NCBI RefSeq assembly: GCF_013372225.1
Contig: NZ_CP053832.1
Span: 124,001-188,000 of the forward strand
Direction: 5' to 3'
Length of the DNA stretch: 64,000 nucleotides
Source of the DNA: Campylobacter ureolyticus
GTDB lineage: Bacteria > Campylobacterota > Campylobacteria > Campylobacterales > Campylobacteraceae
Made by a program: the position numbers and the translations under genes. Below, piece by piece: positions 46,683 to 57,668 of the stretch. Each line of letters starts with the position of its first letter. The first letter of the stretch is position 1. Below the pieces are notes generated by a model. That model was not told the origin of the DNA, did not search any database, and worked only from the letters and a program-made list of their open reading frames with translations.

Positions 46683-47512
46683 TATTAATGGATGAAATTT
46701 TTAATTATATAAAAGAAGATTTACCTTATGGTGATTTAAGTGTAAATTTACAGTCAAATCCTAAAATTAAAACTAAACTTGAAATTTATACAAGAGAGGA
46801 TATTTTAGTAAGTGGCAGTGAGATTTCATCTAAAATTGGAGAAATTTTAGGGCTCAAAGCCACTGTGTTAGTAGAAAGTAAAAATTTTGCCAAGGTTGGA
46901 GATAAAATAGTTGAATTGTAAGGAAATTATGATGATATTCATAAAGCTTGGAAACTTTCGCAAGTTTTTTTAGAATACAGCTCGGGAATTTCAACATATA
47001 CTTATAAAATGAAAAAAATAGCTCAAAGTATCAATCCAAAATGTCAAATTCTAGGCACCAGAAAGACTTTTCCTTTTGCGAAAAAGGTTTGTTTAAAGGC
47101 TTTAAGTGATGGAGGTGGTTTTATACATCGTCTAAATTTAAGTGATAGTATTTTGTTCTTTGACAAGCATAGGATTATTTATAAAGACAAAAATGAGTTT
47201 TATAGAGAAATTTCTAAATTTAAAGATCTTAGCGATGAGAGAAAAATAGTAGTTGAAACATTAAATTTAAATGATGCATATAAACTTATGGAGTGTGGCA
47301 CTGAAGTTATTTTACTTGATAAATTTAGCAAACAAGATGTTGAAAAAGTCCTTAAATTTAGAGATAATTATTATAAAAATATAAAAATAATATGTGCTGG
47401 TGGCATAAACTTAACTAATATTTTAGATTATGCTAATGCTGATGCTATAGTAACAAGTGCGATGTATCAAGCAAAAATGGCAGATTTAGGTGCAAATATT
47501 TATAAAATTTAG
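46679..47512 (+). pseudogene. modD: ModD (quinolinate phosphoribosyltransferase-like) interrupted by an in-frame stop
   Basis: The reading frame encodes a 277-residue ModD-type protein but is cut by TAA at 46919-46921 (codon 81). Frame and homology continue directly after the stop: GNYDDIHKAWKLSQVFLEYSSGIST leads into LGTRKTFPFAKK, FIHRLNLSDSIL and VILLDKFSK to the end at 47512. The pattern matches NadC/ModD enzymes (TRKT and HRL motifs). ModD occurs in mod operons with uncertain function. One base change explains the stop; no frameshift is needed. The second part has an in-frame ATG at 47009 without RBS. It is inactive, read through, or carries a sequencing error. Confidence 0.85.
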
Positions 47513-47545
47513 ATAAATTTACATAAATTTGAAAAAGGAATAAAA

Positions 47546-48064
47546 ATGAAAAGATTATTAGTTGTTGTTGATTTTCAAAATGATTTTGTTTGTGGAAGTT
47601 TGGGCTTTGAAAAGGCTAAAGAACTAGAAAAAGTTATATTAGAAAAAATAAATGAGTATAAAAATGATGATATTGTTTTTACTTTAGATACTCATGAAGA
47701 TGATTATTTAAATACAATTGAAGGTGAGCATCTTCCTATAAAACACTGCATAAAAGGCACTTTTGGGCATGAAATTTATGGAGAGATAAAAGAAATTTCT
47801 AAAAATTATCCCTGTATTGAGAAAGAAACTTTTGCTTCAAAAGAACTTTTGCATTTTATAGAAAACAGACCTTTTACTTATGAAAGTATTGAGATTTGTG
47901 GTCTTGTAAGTGATATTTGCGTGATATCAAATGCAATAATTGCAAAAGCTGCAAGTCCAAAAAGTAAAATTTTAGTTGATAAAAAAGCTACCTCATCAGC
48001 AAATTTGCAAATGCAAGAGATGGCTTTTAAAATGATGCAAAATTTACATATAGAAGTAATATAA
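47546..48064 (+). CDS. Isochorismatase/nicotinamidase-like cysteine hydrolase
   Basis: A 172-aa protein with VVVDFQNDFVCGSLG (catalytic Asp near 8), FTLDTHEDD, a Lys near IKHCIKGTFGHE and the nucleophile region CGLVSDICVISNA (Cys near 131). This is the Asp-Lys-Cys triad of the isochorismatase-like family. It could be a nicotinamidase or another amidase; the metal-binding His pattern of classical PncA is only partly kept. RBS AAAGGA. It follows modD by 33 bp and may be co-transcribed. Confidence 0.88.
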   Translation: MKRLLVVVDFQNDFVCGSLGFEKAKELEKVILEKINEYKNDDIVFTLDTHEDDYLNTIEGEHLPIKHCIKGTFGHEIYGEIKEISKNYPCIEKETFASKELLHFIENRPFTYESIEICGLVSDICVISNAIIAKAASPKSKILVDKKATSSANLQMQEMAFKMMQNLHIEVI

Positions 48065-48097
48065 ATTTATCAAATTTAGTAGTAATAACTTTAAATT

Positions 48098-48856
48098 TTA
48101 AGACATAAATCCATTTAGATTATGTCTTATTGGACCTTTTCCATTTCCTAGTTTTGGAGCAAATTTTATAGCACTATAAACATAGTTTTTAGCCAATGAA
48201 ATCGCTTCTTCTATATTTTTTCCAAGAGCTAAATTTGCAGCAATTGCAGTCGAAAACGAACACCCTGTTCCATGTAAATTTGTACTATCTATAAATTTAG
48301 TTTTAAACTCTTTCATTGAGCCATTTTTATAATAAAGCTTATCAATGCTTAAATTATCATTTTTTACATTTGTGATAACGGTGTCACAAGGTGCGATAAC
48401 TTCAAAATCACCATTTGGTTTTGTTTTAAAAAGTTTCTTTGCCTCATGTAAATTTGGTGTTAAAATGGTTGTAAATTTAAAAAGCTTTTTTAAATGAGTT
48501 ATGTTTTCATCACTCATTAGCGTTGAGCCAGCTTTTGAGATAAAAACAGGATCTAATACAATAGGAATTTTAAGATCTTTTATAAGCTCATAGGTTAGAT
48601 CAATCACATCTTTATTTGAGAGCATTCCTATTTTAACGGCATTTATTTTAAAATCTTTTGTAATAGCATCAAGCTGTTTTTTTATAAAATCAGTAGGTAG
48701 ATCAAAAACAGCTTCTACACCGAGGCTATTTTGAGCAGTAACTGCTGTGATGGCTGTTGTGCTAAAAACTTTAAAATATTCAGCTGTTTTGATATCTGCT
48801 TGGATACCTGCTCCACCACCACTATCGCTTCCTGCTATTATTAAAATAGTTTTCAT
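48098..48856 (-). CDS. thiD: Hydroxymethylpyrimidine kinase / phosphomethylpyrimidine kinase
   Basis: A 252-aa ribokinase-fold protein: IAGSDSGGGAGIQADIKT, AVTAQNSLGV, VLDPVFISKAG, LTPNLHEAK and LHGTGCSFSTAIAANLA (anion hole and catalytic residues). It phosphorylates HMP to HMP-PP for thiamine synthesis. It overlaps the upstream DivIC-like gene by 4 bp. Confidence 0.95.
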   Translation of the reverse strand: MKTILIIAGSDSGGGAGIQADIKTAEYFKVFSTTAITAVTAQNSLGVEAVFDLPTDFIKKQLDAITKDFKINAVKIGMLSNKDVIDLTYELIKDLKIPIVLDPVFISKAGSTLMSDENITHLKKLFKFTTILTPNLHEAKKLFKTKPNGDFEVIAPCDTVITNVKNDNLSIDKLYYKNGSMKEFKTKFIDSTNLHGTGCSFSTAIAANLALGKNIEEAISLAKNYVYSAIKFAPKLGNGKGPIRHNLNGFMS

Positions 48857-49098
48857 AAAATTTCCTTATAATCAGGACTTAAAGAAGCTCTTTCTAGATA
48901 TATTTTTTGAAGTTTTGCGTTTTCTTCTTCAAGTCTTATAATGTCTTTATAAAGAAAAGCTTTTTGGTTTTGGAGATTTTTTAAAACTATATAGGAGCGG
49001 TTGCCAAATAGTCCATCTCCTATATAAATGCCAAGTCCTATCACTAAAATAACGGCTACAAATATTTTTCCAATAAGCTTTATTTTATAAAATTTCAT
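48853..49098 (-). CDS. Septum formation initiator (FtsB/DivIC-like) protein
   Basis: An 81-aa bitopic protein with one membrane helix (about 8-27), then a coiled coil (YIVLKNLQNQKAFLYKDIIRLEEENAKLQKIY). This is the layout of FtsB/DivIC/FtsL divisome proteins. It lies 6 bp after eno, a common neighbour of ftsB-like genes in Proteobacteria. Assignment is by architecture and context. Confidence 0.78.
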   Translation of the reverse strand: MKFYKIKLIGKIFVAVILVIGLGIYIGDGLFGNRSYIVLKNLQNQKAFLYKDIIRLEEENAKLQKIYLERASLSPDYKEIL

Positions 49099-49104
49099 AA
49101 AATT

Positions 49105-51394
<2,290 letters not shown>

Positions 51395-51421
51395 TTATTT
51401 GCCTTTTTATTAAATTTACGT

Positions 51422-51467
51422 ATTATAATGAAAATTTACTTTAAGGTAAGTAAAAATATATTATACT
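51422..51467. promoter_or_regulatory. Divergent promoter region recA / mqnD
   Basis: On the minus strand TATAAT (51422-51427) lies 28 bp ahead of the recA ATG; on the plus strand TATACT (51462-51467) lies 28 bp ahead of the mqnD ATG. No SOS-box-like palindrome is apparent, in line with the absence of LexA in Campylobacter. Confidence 0.45.
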
Positions 51468-51494
51468 AGTTTAAAACTAATAAAGGATTTTTTT

Positions 51495-52364
51495 ATGTTA
51501 AAAAATATATCCGTAGCACACTCTCCGGATGCAGATGATATTTTTATGTATATGGCTATTAAATTTGGTTGGGTTGATAGTGAAATTTTAAGTTTCAACA
51601 ACAAGGCCGACGATATAGAAACTTTAAATAAAGCTTCATTAAGTGGCGAATATGATGTTTGTGCGATAAGTTTTAGCACTTATCCATTGATTGTAAATGA
51701 CTACGCACTTTTAAAAACAGCGGTTAGTTTTGGTGAGGGGTATGGTCCAAAGCTCATAAAGAAAAAAGGAATAAAACTTAAAAAAAACTTTAAAGTTGCA
51801 CTAAGTGGTGAGCATACTACAAATGCCTTACTTTTTAAAATAGCTTATCCAGATGCTAGACCGATTTATAAAAACTTTTTAGAGATTGAAAATGCAGTTT
51901 TAAATGGTGAAGTTGATGCCGGAGTTTTGATACATGAAAGTATTTTAGAATTTAATGAAAATTTAGAAGTTGAAAGAGAGATTTGGGATATTTGGCAGGA
52001 GCTAAGAGGTGATGAAAATTTACCTTTGCCACTTGGTGGAATGGCACTTAGAAGAAGTTTGCCTTTAACAGATGCCATAGAGTGTCAAAGAGTTTTAACA
52101 AAGGCGGTTGAAATTGCCACAAAGCATAAAACTCTTTTAAGCAAAATGCTGATTGAACGCAATTTGGTTAGAGTTGATGATAAAAAGCTAGATAAATATC
52201 TGAATTTATATGCAAATGATACTTCAGTTTCAATGAGTGAAATTCAGTTAAAAGCTGTAAATAAACTATTTGAGATAGGCTACAAGCATGGATTTTATAA
52301 AGAAAAAATCGATGCGTTTGCTTCGCTAATACCAGCTGAATATAGAGATTTTAGATTTTGTTAG
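51495..52364 (+). CDS. mqnD: 1,4-dihydroxy-6-naphthoate synthase
   Basis: A 289-aa protein with VAHSPDADDIFMYMA at the N-terminus, ALSGEHTTNALLFKI and LPLGGMALRR, all characteristic of MqnD. It acts in the futalosine pathway of menaquinone synthesis, the only quinone route in Campylobacter. RBS AAAGGA. Its stop overlaps the murB start. Confidence 0.95.
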   Translation: MLKNISVAHSPDADDIFMYMAIKFGWVDSEILSFNNKADDIETLNKASLSGEYDVCAISFSTYPLIVNDYALLKTAVSFGEGYGPKLIKKKGIKLKKNFKVALSGEHTTNALLFKIAYPDARPIYKNFLEIENAVLNGEVDAGVLIHESILEFNENLEVEREIWDIWQELRGDENLPLPLGGMALRRSLPLTDAIECQRVLTKAVEIATKHKTLLSKMLIERNLVRVDDKKLDKYLNLYANDTSVSMSEIQLKAVNKLFEIGYKHGFYKEKIDAFASLIPAEYRDFRFC

Positions 52365-53131
52365 TTAAAAAAATTGACTTTAGTAAATTTAGCTCTATTA
52401 AAATAGGCGGAGTTTTTGAGGTAGAGGTTTTAAGCAGAGATTTTGGTGAGTTTAACGGAGTTATAATTGGTGGTGCAAATAACATTTTAATCTCACAAAA
52501 TCCACCAAGGCTAGGTATTTTAAGCAGAGAATTTGATTACATTCAATTTGATGGTGAAATTTTAGAAATTGGTGCCTTGACAAAAAGTGCTAAAATTTAC
52601 AATTTTACAAAAAAAAATAACTTAGCAAATTTTGAGTTTTTAAAAGGAATTCCTGGAACATTGGGTGGATTAATAACCATGAATGCTGGACTTTTAGGAT
52701 ATGAAATTTCTAGTAATTTAATAAGTGTTTTGACAAATTTTGGTGAGTTTAAAAAAGACGAGTTAGAATTTTCTTACCGAAAAAGCAAGATAAAAGGCGT
52801 TATAAAAAGTGCTAAATTTAGAATTTCAAAAGGCTTTGATGAGAGTTTAAGCGTTGAAATTTCAAAAAAAAGAGCAAATCAGCCGCGTGGAAATAGCTTT
52901 GGAAGTTGTTTTAAAAACCCCGTAGGATTAAGCGCTGGTAAATTAATCGATGAATGTGGCTTAAAAGGTTATAAAATCGGCAACTGTGGATTTAGCCAAG
53001 AGCATGCAAATTTTTTAATCAATTGTGGCGGTGGCACATTTGATGAGGTTTTATCTTTGATAAATTTAGCTAAAAAACGAGTTTTTGAAAACTTTGGTGT
53101 AAATTTAGAGACTGAGGTTGTGATATTGTGA
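52358..53131 (+). CDS. murB: UDP-N-acetylenolpyruvoylglucosamine reductase
   Basis: A 257-aa flavoprotein reducing enolpyruvyl-UDP-GlcNAc to UDP-MurNAc. It starts at TTG 52358 and overlaps mqnD by 7 bp. Marks: IGGANNILI (FAD), GIPGTLGGLITMNAGLLG, SFGSCFKNP with the catalytic Ser region, and a C-terminal NFGVNLETEVVIL. The short length is usual for Campylobacter and Helicobacter MurB. Confidence 0.94.
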   Translation: MLVKKIDFSKFSSIKIGGVFEVEVLSRDFGEFNGVIIGGANNILISQNPPRLGILSREFDYIQFDGEILEIGALTKSAKIYNFTKKNNLANFEFLKGIPGTLGGLITMNAGLLGYEISSNLISVLTNFGEFKKDELEFSYRKSKIKGVIKSAKFRISKGFDESLSVEISKKRANQPRGNSFGSCFKNPVGLSAGKLIDECGLKGYKIGNCGFSQEHANFLINCGGGTFDEVLSLINLAKKRVFENFGVNLETEVVIL

Positions 53132-53931
53132 GAAATTTACTTTTTTTAATGCTAGTTTTGTGTTTAAATTTAAATGCTTTTACTTATGATGAGCTTAAAA
53201 GTTTGTATTTTAAAGATATTGATTGTTCCAAATTTGAGTTTAGAAAAAGCGAGAGTAAATTTAGCGTAGATGAGTTAAATAAAGCTATTGAAAATAATGA
53301 CGAGAGCAAGGTTTTAGAGATTTTGGGAAGTGATAAAACACTAAGTTTTCAAAACGATAGTAAAGGCATTGGCCCTTTTGTAAAAAACCACAAAACTACA
53401 AATAGCATCTTGATAGAAGATATGCTTTTTTGCGCTGATGAAAGGGCTTTTAAATTTAATGTTTATGTGCCGGCTGTTTTGACAGATAAAAATATAGGCG
53501 AAGATGAAACTATCGCTATTTTAAATAAGTTTTTTGATGAGGGATTGGATAAAAATACAGTTTTTTACTACGAGGATACTGGACTTTTAAATTTGGCTTT
53601 AGGAGAGGAGAAATTTAAAGTTTTTGACTATTTGCTTGATAAAAATTGTCTTATAAGTGATCGCCTTGGAATGGATATTTGGTTTTGTTTTACTAAGATT
53701 TTTCGAGATGAAAATATAGCCTTAAATATCAAAACTCCGCGCTCAAAGGAGCTTTTAAATTTATTAAGCTCACAAAAATATAAAACGCACCGCGAGTTTT
53801 GGTTAAATTTGACTGAAAAAGTAGTCAAAAAAGGGCTTAATCCCAAAAACTTAAAATATCTATATGTGACATTTGAGTATCTGGGTGATGAGAATAGCAA
53901 AGAAAAAATCTTAATATTCTTTAAATATTAA
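53128..53931 (+). CDS. Secreted protein of unknown function
   Basis: A 267-aa protein starting at GTG 53128 and overlapping the murB stop (GTGA). The signal peptide is about 1-18 (LCLNLNAF). The mature part is mostly helical, with a repeated pattern of short helices (DETIAILNKFFDEGLD...GLLNLALGEEKFKVFDYLLDKNC) reminiscent of ankyrin-like repeats but not convincing. Likely periplasmic. Translational coupling to murB is the only functional hint. Confidence 0.75.
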   Translation: MRNLLFLMLVLCLNLNAFTYDELKSLYFKDIDCSKFEFRKSESKFSVDELNKAIENNDESKVLEILGSDKTLSFQNDSKGIGPFVKNHKTTNSILIEDMLFCADERAFKFNVYVPAVLTDKNIGEDETIAILNKFFDEGLDKNTVFYYEDTGLLNLALGEEKFKVFDYLLDKNCLISDRLGMDIWFCFTKIFRDENIALNIKTPRSKELLNLLSSQKYKTHREFWLNLTEKVVKKGLNPKNLKYLYVTFEYLGDENSKEKILIFFKY

Positions 53932-53937
53932 GATTTT
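53905..53937. terminator. Bidirectional terminator between convergent genes
   Basis: A perfect 14-bp inverted repeat: AAAATCTTAATATT (53905-53918), loop CTTTA, AATATTAAGATTTT (53924-53937). It spans the stop codon of the plus-strand gene and lies 4 bp from the end of the minus-strand small ORF. T-runs occur on both strands. Confidence 0.8.
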
Positions 53938-53941
53938 CAGA

Positions 53942-54100
53942 TTAAGACTTTCTGCGCTTTTTATCACCTTCTTTTTGAGCTGGTGTTCTATCCTCTTGTC
54001 TATTAGTTCTGTGATCATGACCGCCATCGTTTTTTTGACCGCCATAATCTATTACATCATTTTTAGGTGATTCTTTTTCCTTTTTATTCCAAAAAGCCAT
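53942..54100 (-). CDS. 52-aa hydrophilic small protein
   Basis: The ORF starts MAFWNKKEKESPKND and ends KRRKS. It is strongly charged, rich in Lys/Asp/Gly/Gln, and has a His-Asp-His segment, no Cys, no signal and no membrane helix, so it is probably disordered. Evidence that it is real: an ideal RBS (AAGGAG, about 6 bp ahead), a consensus TATAAT promoter (minus strand, 54130-54135) and the terminator at 53905-53937. Function unknown. Confidence 0.7.
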   Translation of the reverse strand: MAFWNKKEKESPKNDVIDYGGQKNDGGHDHRTNRQEDRTPAQKEGDKKRRKS

Positions 54101-54129
54101 AACTTACTCCTTGTTTATAAAATTTCCAA

Positions 54130-54135
54130 ATTATA
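54130..54135 (-). promoter_or_regulatory. -10 element of the 52-aa protein gene
   Basis: On the minus strand TTGATATAATTTGG holds TATAAT 30 bp before the ATG at 54100. The rest of the gap to cysQ (54136-54279) is A/T-rich without a convincing gene. Confidence 0.5.
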
Positions 54136-54279
54136 TCAAGATGATTATAAATTTAATATTAAAAAACTATACATACTTTTAAAATCGGATGAATAAATTT
54201 ATAATCTATATAACACAAACAAGTTGTTTAATTTTATTGAAACTTAAAATTAATCTTTTGTTATGGTTTTTGGTTTTAT

Positions 54280-55065
54280 TTATTTTGAAAAAATTTCATC
54301 AATTTTATCTAAAATTTGCTCTTTTAAATGAATGCTGTTTTTATCAATGGCAACAAATGGCGAGTTTAGAAGCTTTTTGCCATTGTAAAGGGGCCTTTTT
54401 TTAGTTTTTAGGTCAATTATCTCTCCACCACCTTGCACAACCAAAAAATCCCCCGCCGCAACATCCCAAAGATAGCTATCGCCAAAGCGTGGATAGAGCA
54501 TAGCCTGGCTTTTTGTAATTTGGCAAAACTTAATTGCTGAGCCAACTCTTTTAAAGCTAAGATTAAAACTTTTCGCCAAAGCTATGCGTCTTTTTCCCAT
54601 TCCGCTTCTTCCAAGTAGGAGTAAATTTGGAGTTTTACAGTTTGAATTTGATTTTATAAGTTCATCATTTATAAATACTTTATTTTCTCCAGCGCTATAA
54701 AATAGCTCATTTTTGGTTGGTATAAAAATTACAGACAAAATTGGACGAGAGTTTTTAATAAGTGCGATACAGACACAAAACTCGCCATTTTTTGCTATAA
54801 AATCGCGTGTTCCATCTAGTGGATCAACTAGCCAAAAAGTGTCATTTTCGCCCATTTTATCAGTTTCTAAAATGCTCTCTTCAGAGCAAATTTCAATATC
54901 AGTTTTTCCTAAAATTTTAAAAATAGCTTCATTTGCAGCAAGATCAGCCGAAGTTAGCGGAGAGTTGTCGGGTTTTTTAACAACCTTGTAGTCGTTGTAA
55001 TGTTTTAATATCTCTTCTCCAGCATTTAATGCGGCAATTTTAGCTAGGTTTAAAAGCTCATTCAT
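54280..55065 (-). CDS. cysQ: 3'(2'),5'-bisphosphate nucleotidase CysQ / inositol-phosphatase family
   Basis: A 261-aa metal-dependent phosphatase with SPLTSADLAANEAI, EESILE, WLVDPLDGTRDFI (metal ligands) and YLWDVAAGDFLVVQGGG. CysQ hydrolyses PAP from sulfate assimilation. The related inositol monophosphatases share the motifs; the overall pattern (KKPDNSPLT, and the TRDFI rather than TxNF motif) favours CysQ. It lies 48 bp after gltA on the same strand. Confidence 0.85.
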   Translation of the reverse strand: MNELLNLAKIAALNAGEEILKHYNDYKVVKKPDNSPLTSADLAANEAIFKILGKTDIEICSEESILETDKMGENDTFWLVDPLDGTRDFIAKNGEFCVCIALIKNSRPILSVIFIPTKNELFYSAGENKVFINDELIKSNSNCKTPNLLLLGRSGMGKRRIALAKSFNLSFKRVGSAIKFCQITKSQAMLYPRFGDSYLWDVAAGDFLVVQGGGEIIDLKTKKRPLYNGKKLLNSPFVAIDKNSIHLKEQILDKIDEIFSK

Positions 55066-55113
55066 GCTTTTTCCTAGCTTTTAATCGCGTTAAATTTATA
55101 AATTTATTCAAAA

Positions 55114-56433
55114 TTACTGTTTTCCTGAATACTCAATCTTTGTTTTTTGTAAATTTTCATGATGAGTTTTTAAAGCATCTGTTTCGCCTAAATATAGCTG
55201 TCTTGGACGAACAATCTTACTTGTTTGTTCTTTTAGTTCCATCCATTGAGCCATCCAGCCAGGCGCTCTACCGATGACAAACATAACTGCAAACATATCG
55301 GTTGGAATTTTTAATGCTCTTAAGATAAGACCTGAGTTAAAATCAACATTTGGATATAAATTTCTACTTACAAAATACTCATCTTCAAGTGCAATTTTTT
55401 CTATTCTATTGGCAATTTTAATTAAATTTGAGTCGATGTCAAGCTCATCCATGAGTTTATCTCTTAAACCTTTTAAAACCTTGGCCCTTGGATCATAGCT
55501 TTTATAAACTCTATGACCAAAGCCCATTAGTCTAAATGGATCATTTTTATCTTTAGCTCTTTTTATATATTTATCCACATTATCAACACTTCCAATGGCT
55601 TCAAGTTGTCTTATAACACTTTCATTTGCTCCTCCATGAGCATGTCCCCACAAAGCCCCAATGCCAGCACTTATACAAGAATATGGATGAGAATGAGTTG
55701 ATGCAACTGTTCTAACTGTCGTAGTTGAAGCATTTTGTTCATGATCTGCATGAAGCATTAAAACTGTATCTAAAGCTTTTACTTCTATTGGTTTTATATC
55801 AACGTGAGAGTGCGGAAAGGCTCTCATCATATAAAGGAAATTTTCTGTAAAACCACGATCTAGATCCGGATAGATAAGTGGATATCCCATTGCGTGACGG
55901 TGATAAAATGCTGCTAATGTTGGCATTTTAGCTACAAGTCTTTCAGCTAATTCCATATATTCATCTGGATCATCATAGTTCATATCTCTTTTATAATATG
56001 TGCTAAGTGTTGCTATACAGGCCTGTAAAACTGCCATAGGATGGGCTTTGTCAGGAAATGCATCAAATAAAGCTATCATTCTTTCATTTATAAAAGATTT
56101 TGTTTTTAGTTTTTTTCTAAAAGCATTTAGTTCATCTTCATTAGGAAGTTTTTTATGCAAAAGAAGATGAATTACATCTAAAAAAAGTTTGTTTTCAGCA
56201 AGCCATGCAATATCGTATCCACGGTGTTTTAAAATGCCTTTTTCTCCATCTATAAATGTTATTTCTGAGCTGCACATTGCAGTTGAAGTATATCCTTTAT
56301 CAAATGTAAAAAACCCTGTTTTTTTATACAAATCTGAAATGTCTATAACAGATGGACCAAGTGTGCCATCAAGGACATTAAATTCATAGCTTTTGCCATT
56401 TCTATTGTCAGTTAGTGTTACGGTATTTGACAT
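55114..56433 (-). CDS. gltA: Citrate synthase (type I)
   Basis: A 439-aa enzyme condensing oxaloacetate and acetyl-CoA. Catalytic His residues are in LHADHEQNAST and MGFGHRVYKSYDPRA, Asp in FNSGLILRALKIP, with the signature GALWGHAHGGANE. The N-terminal extension and length fit the hexameric type I. RBS AAGGAG. Confidence 0.97.
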   Translation of the reverse strand: MSNTVTLTDNRNGKSYEFNVLDGTLGPSVIDISDLYKKTGFFTFDKGYTSTAMCSSEITFIDGEKGILKHRGYDIAWLAENKLFLDVIHLLLHKKLPNEDELNAFRKKLKTKSFINERMIALFDAFPDKAHPMAVLQACIATLSTYYKRDMNYDDPDEYMELAERLVAKMPTLAAFYHRHAMGYPLIYPDLDRGFTENFLYMMRAFPHSHVDIKPIEVKALDTVLMLHADHEQNASTTTVRTVASTHSHPYSCISAGIGALWGHAHGGANESVIRQLEAIGSVDNVDKYIKRAKDKNDPFRLMGFGHRVYKSYDPRAKVLKGLRDKLMDELDIDSNLIKIANRIEKIALEDEYFVSRNLYPNVDFNSGLILRALKIPTDMFAVMFVIGRAPGWMAQWMELKEQTSKIVRPRQLYLGETDALKTHHENLQKTKIEYSGKQ

Positions 56434-56487
56434 CCTTACTCCTTAAATTTAATCTTCGTAAATGATACCTAAATTCTCATTAAAAAA

Positions 56488-57639
56488 TCATTTTTTATTT
56501 AAATAAATATTTTTTATAATTTTTATTACAGTTATTCCAACTATTGCTTCAAATATGCTTGTTAAAACTAAAGCGTAGTAAATTTCATCGCTTATATAGT
56601 TTGTTTCATGCCCAATTGTTGCAGTTGCAATGAGCAAGGTTAGAGGAATTGATAAAGAAATTCCAAATAAAATGCTTTGTTTAAAACCTAGATTTTTTAC
56701 CATTACAACAGAGCTTAAAAGCCTAACTATAATCATTAAAATAGTTAAAAATACTACATTTTTTACAACTCCTGGGATTAAAAGTGCATTTAAATTTACA
56801 GTTGAGCCAATATAAGCAAAAAATATTGGGACTAAAAAGCCATATCCAAAAGATGAGAGTTTTTCAGGAAGATCTTTTTTGTGGCTAAAAAATGTCGGTA
56901 TAAAAGTTCCTGCAATAAAAGCTCCAATTATGATTTTTATATCTAAAATAACTACAACCGCGATAACTAGACAAAGCATAGCGATAGAAAATCTTATGTC
57001 TTTTTCATTTTTATCAAATTGTGGCATTATTATTTTTTTAAGATTTGGATACCACCAAAAAAGAACATCTAGCCATCTAAAAATAAGTGTGGTTACTATT
57101 AAAAATCCAGCTAAAGCACCTAAATTTACAAATAGTTTTATATCAAGGCCGTATTTTGTATAAGCGTTTAAAAGTGTTAAAAGTGCTATGCTTAAAACCT
57201 CTCCTATAACTCCAACAAGCATTGCTAAATTTAGCCAATTTTCATTTTTGCCATATTCTTTGTATAAGATTGAGAGAATTCCTACACTCATTACCGGAAT
57301 TATTACTATAAATAGCTCACTTAATCCAAAAGTATAAACTGCAATTATAGAAAAAATATACAAAAGTCCTAAAAATAGGCTGGAATTTTTAAGAACACCT
57401 TTTTTTGCATTTATAAAAATTTTAAGATCAACTTCTGTTCCAGCTAAAAACATAAGGTAGTAAAATCCTATATCTGCCACATCTTTAAAAAGTTCATTTG
57501 AAGGTAAAAATCCCAAAGTTCCAAGCAAAATACCCAAAATTATCTCAGTTGCTGAAATTGGAACTTTGATTAAAGCCGATATGTAAGGTGAAGCAAATAT
57601 CACAAAAGAAAGTGCTAAAAGTATTAAAACTGCTTGCAT
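56488..57639 (-). CDS. Cation:proton antiporter (CPA2/KefB-like, transport domain only)
   Basis: A 383-aa protein with about 11-12 hydrophobic helices: ISATEIILGILLGTLGFLPSN at the start, FLAGTEVDLKIF (conserved TEVDL-like motif) and IIIGAFIAGTFIPTFF. There is no RCK/TrkA-N domain, so it is a CPA2-type Na+/H+ or K+/H+ exchanger without ligand gating. It lies between gltA and topA on the same strand; ion specificity cannot be read from the sequence. Confidence 0.9.
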   Translation of the reverse strand: MQAVLILLALSFVIFASPYISALIKVPISATEIILGILLGTLGFLPSNELFKDVADIGFYYLMFLAGTEVDLKIFINAKKGVLKNSSLFLGLLYIFSIIAVYTFGLSELFIVIIPVMSVGILSILYKEYGKNENWLNLAMLVGVIGEVLSIALLTLLNAYTKYGLDIKLFVNLGALAGFLIVTTLIFRWLDVLFWWYPNLKKIIMPQFDKNEKDIRFSIAMLCLVIAVVVILDIKIIIGAFIAGTFIPTFFSHKKDLPEKLSSFGYGFLVPIFFAYIGSTVNLNALLIPGVVKNVVFLTILMIIVRLLSSVVMVKNLGFKQSILFGISLSIPLTLLIATATIGHETNYISDEIYYALVLTSIFEAIVGITVIKIIKNIYLNKK

Positions 57640-57668
57640 TTTTATCCTAAAATTTAAAAATTTTTAGT

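Noticed and set aside
46929-46970. ATG with good RBS (AGGAAATT) just after the modD stop
   Set aside because: It opens a different frame that stops within 15 codons; the ModD frame does not use it.
54189-54404. 71-aa plus-strand ORF overlapping the cysQ 3' end
   Set aside because: Mostly antisense to cysQ, no RBS, low-complexity hydrophobic translation.
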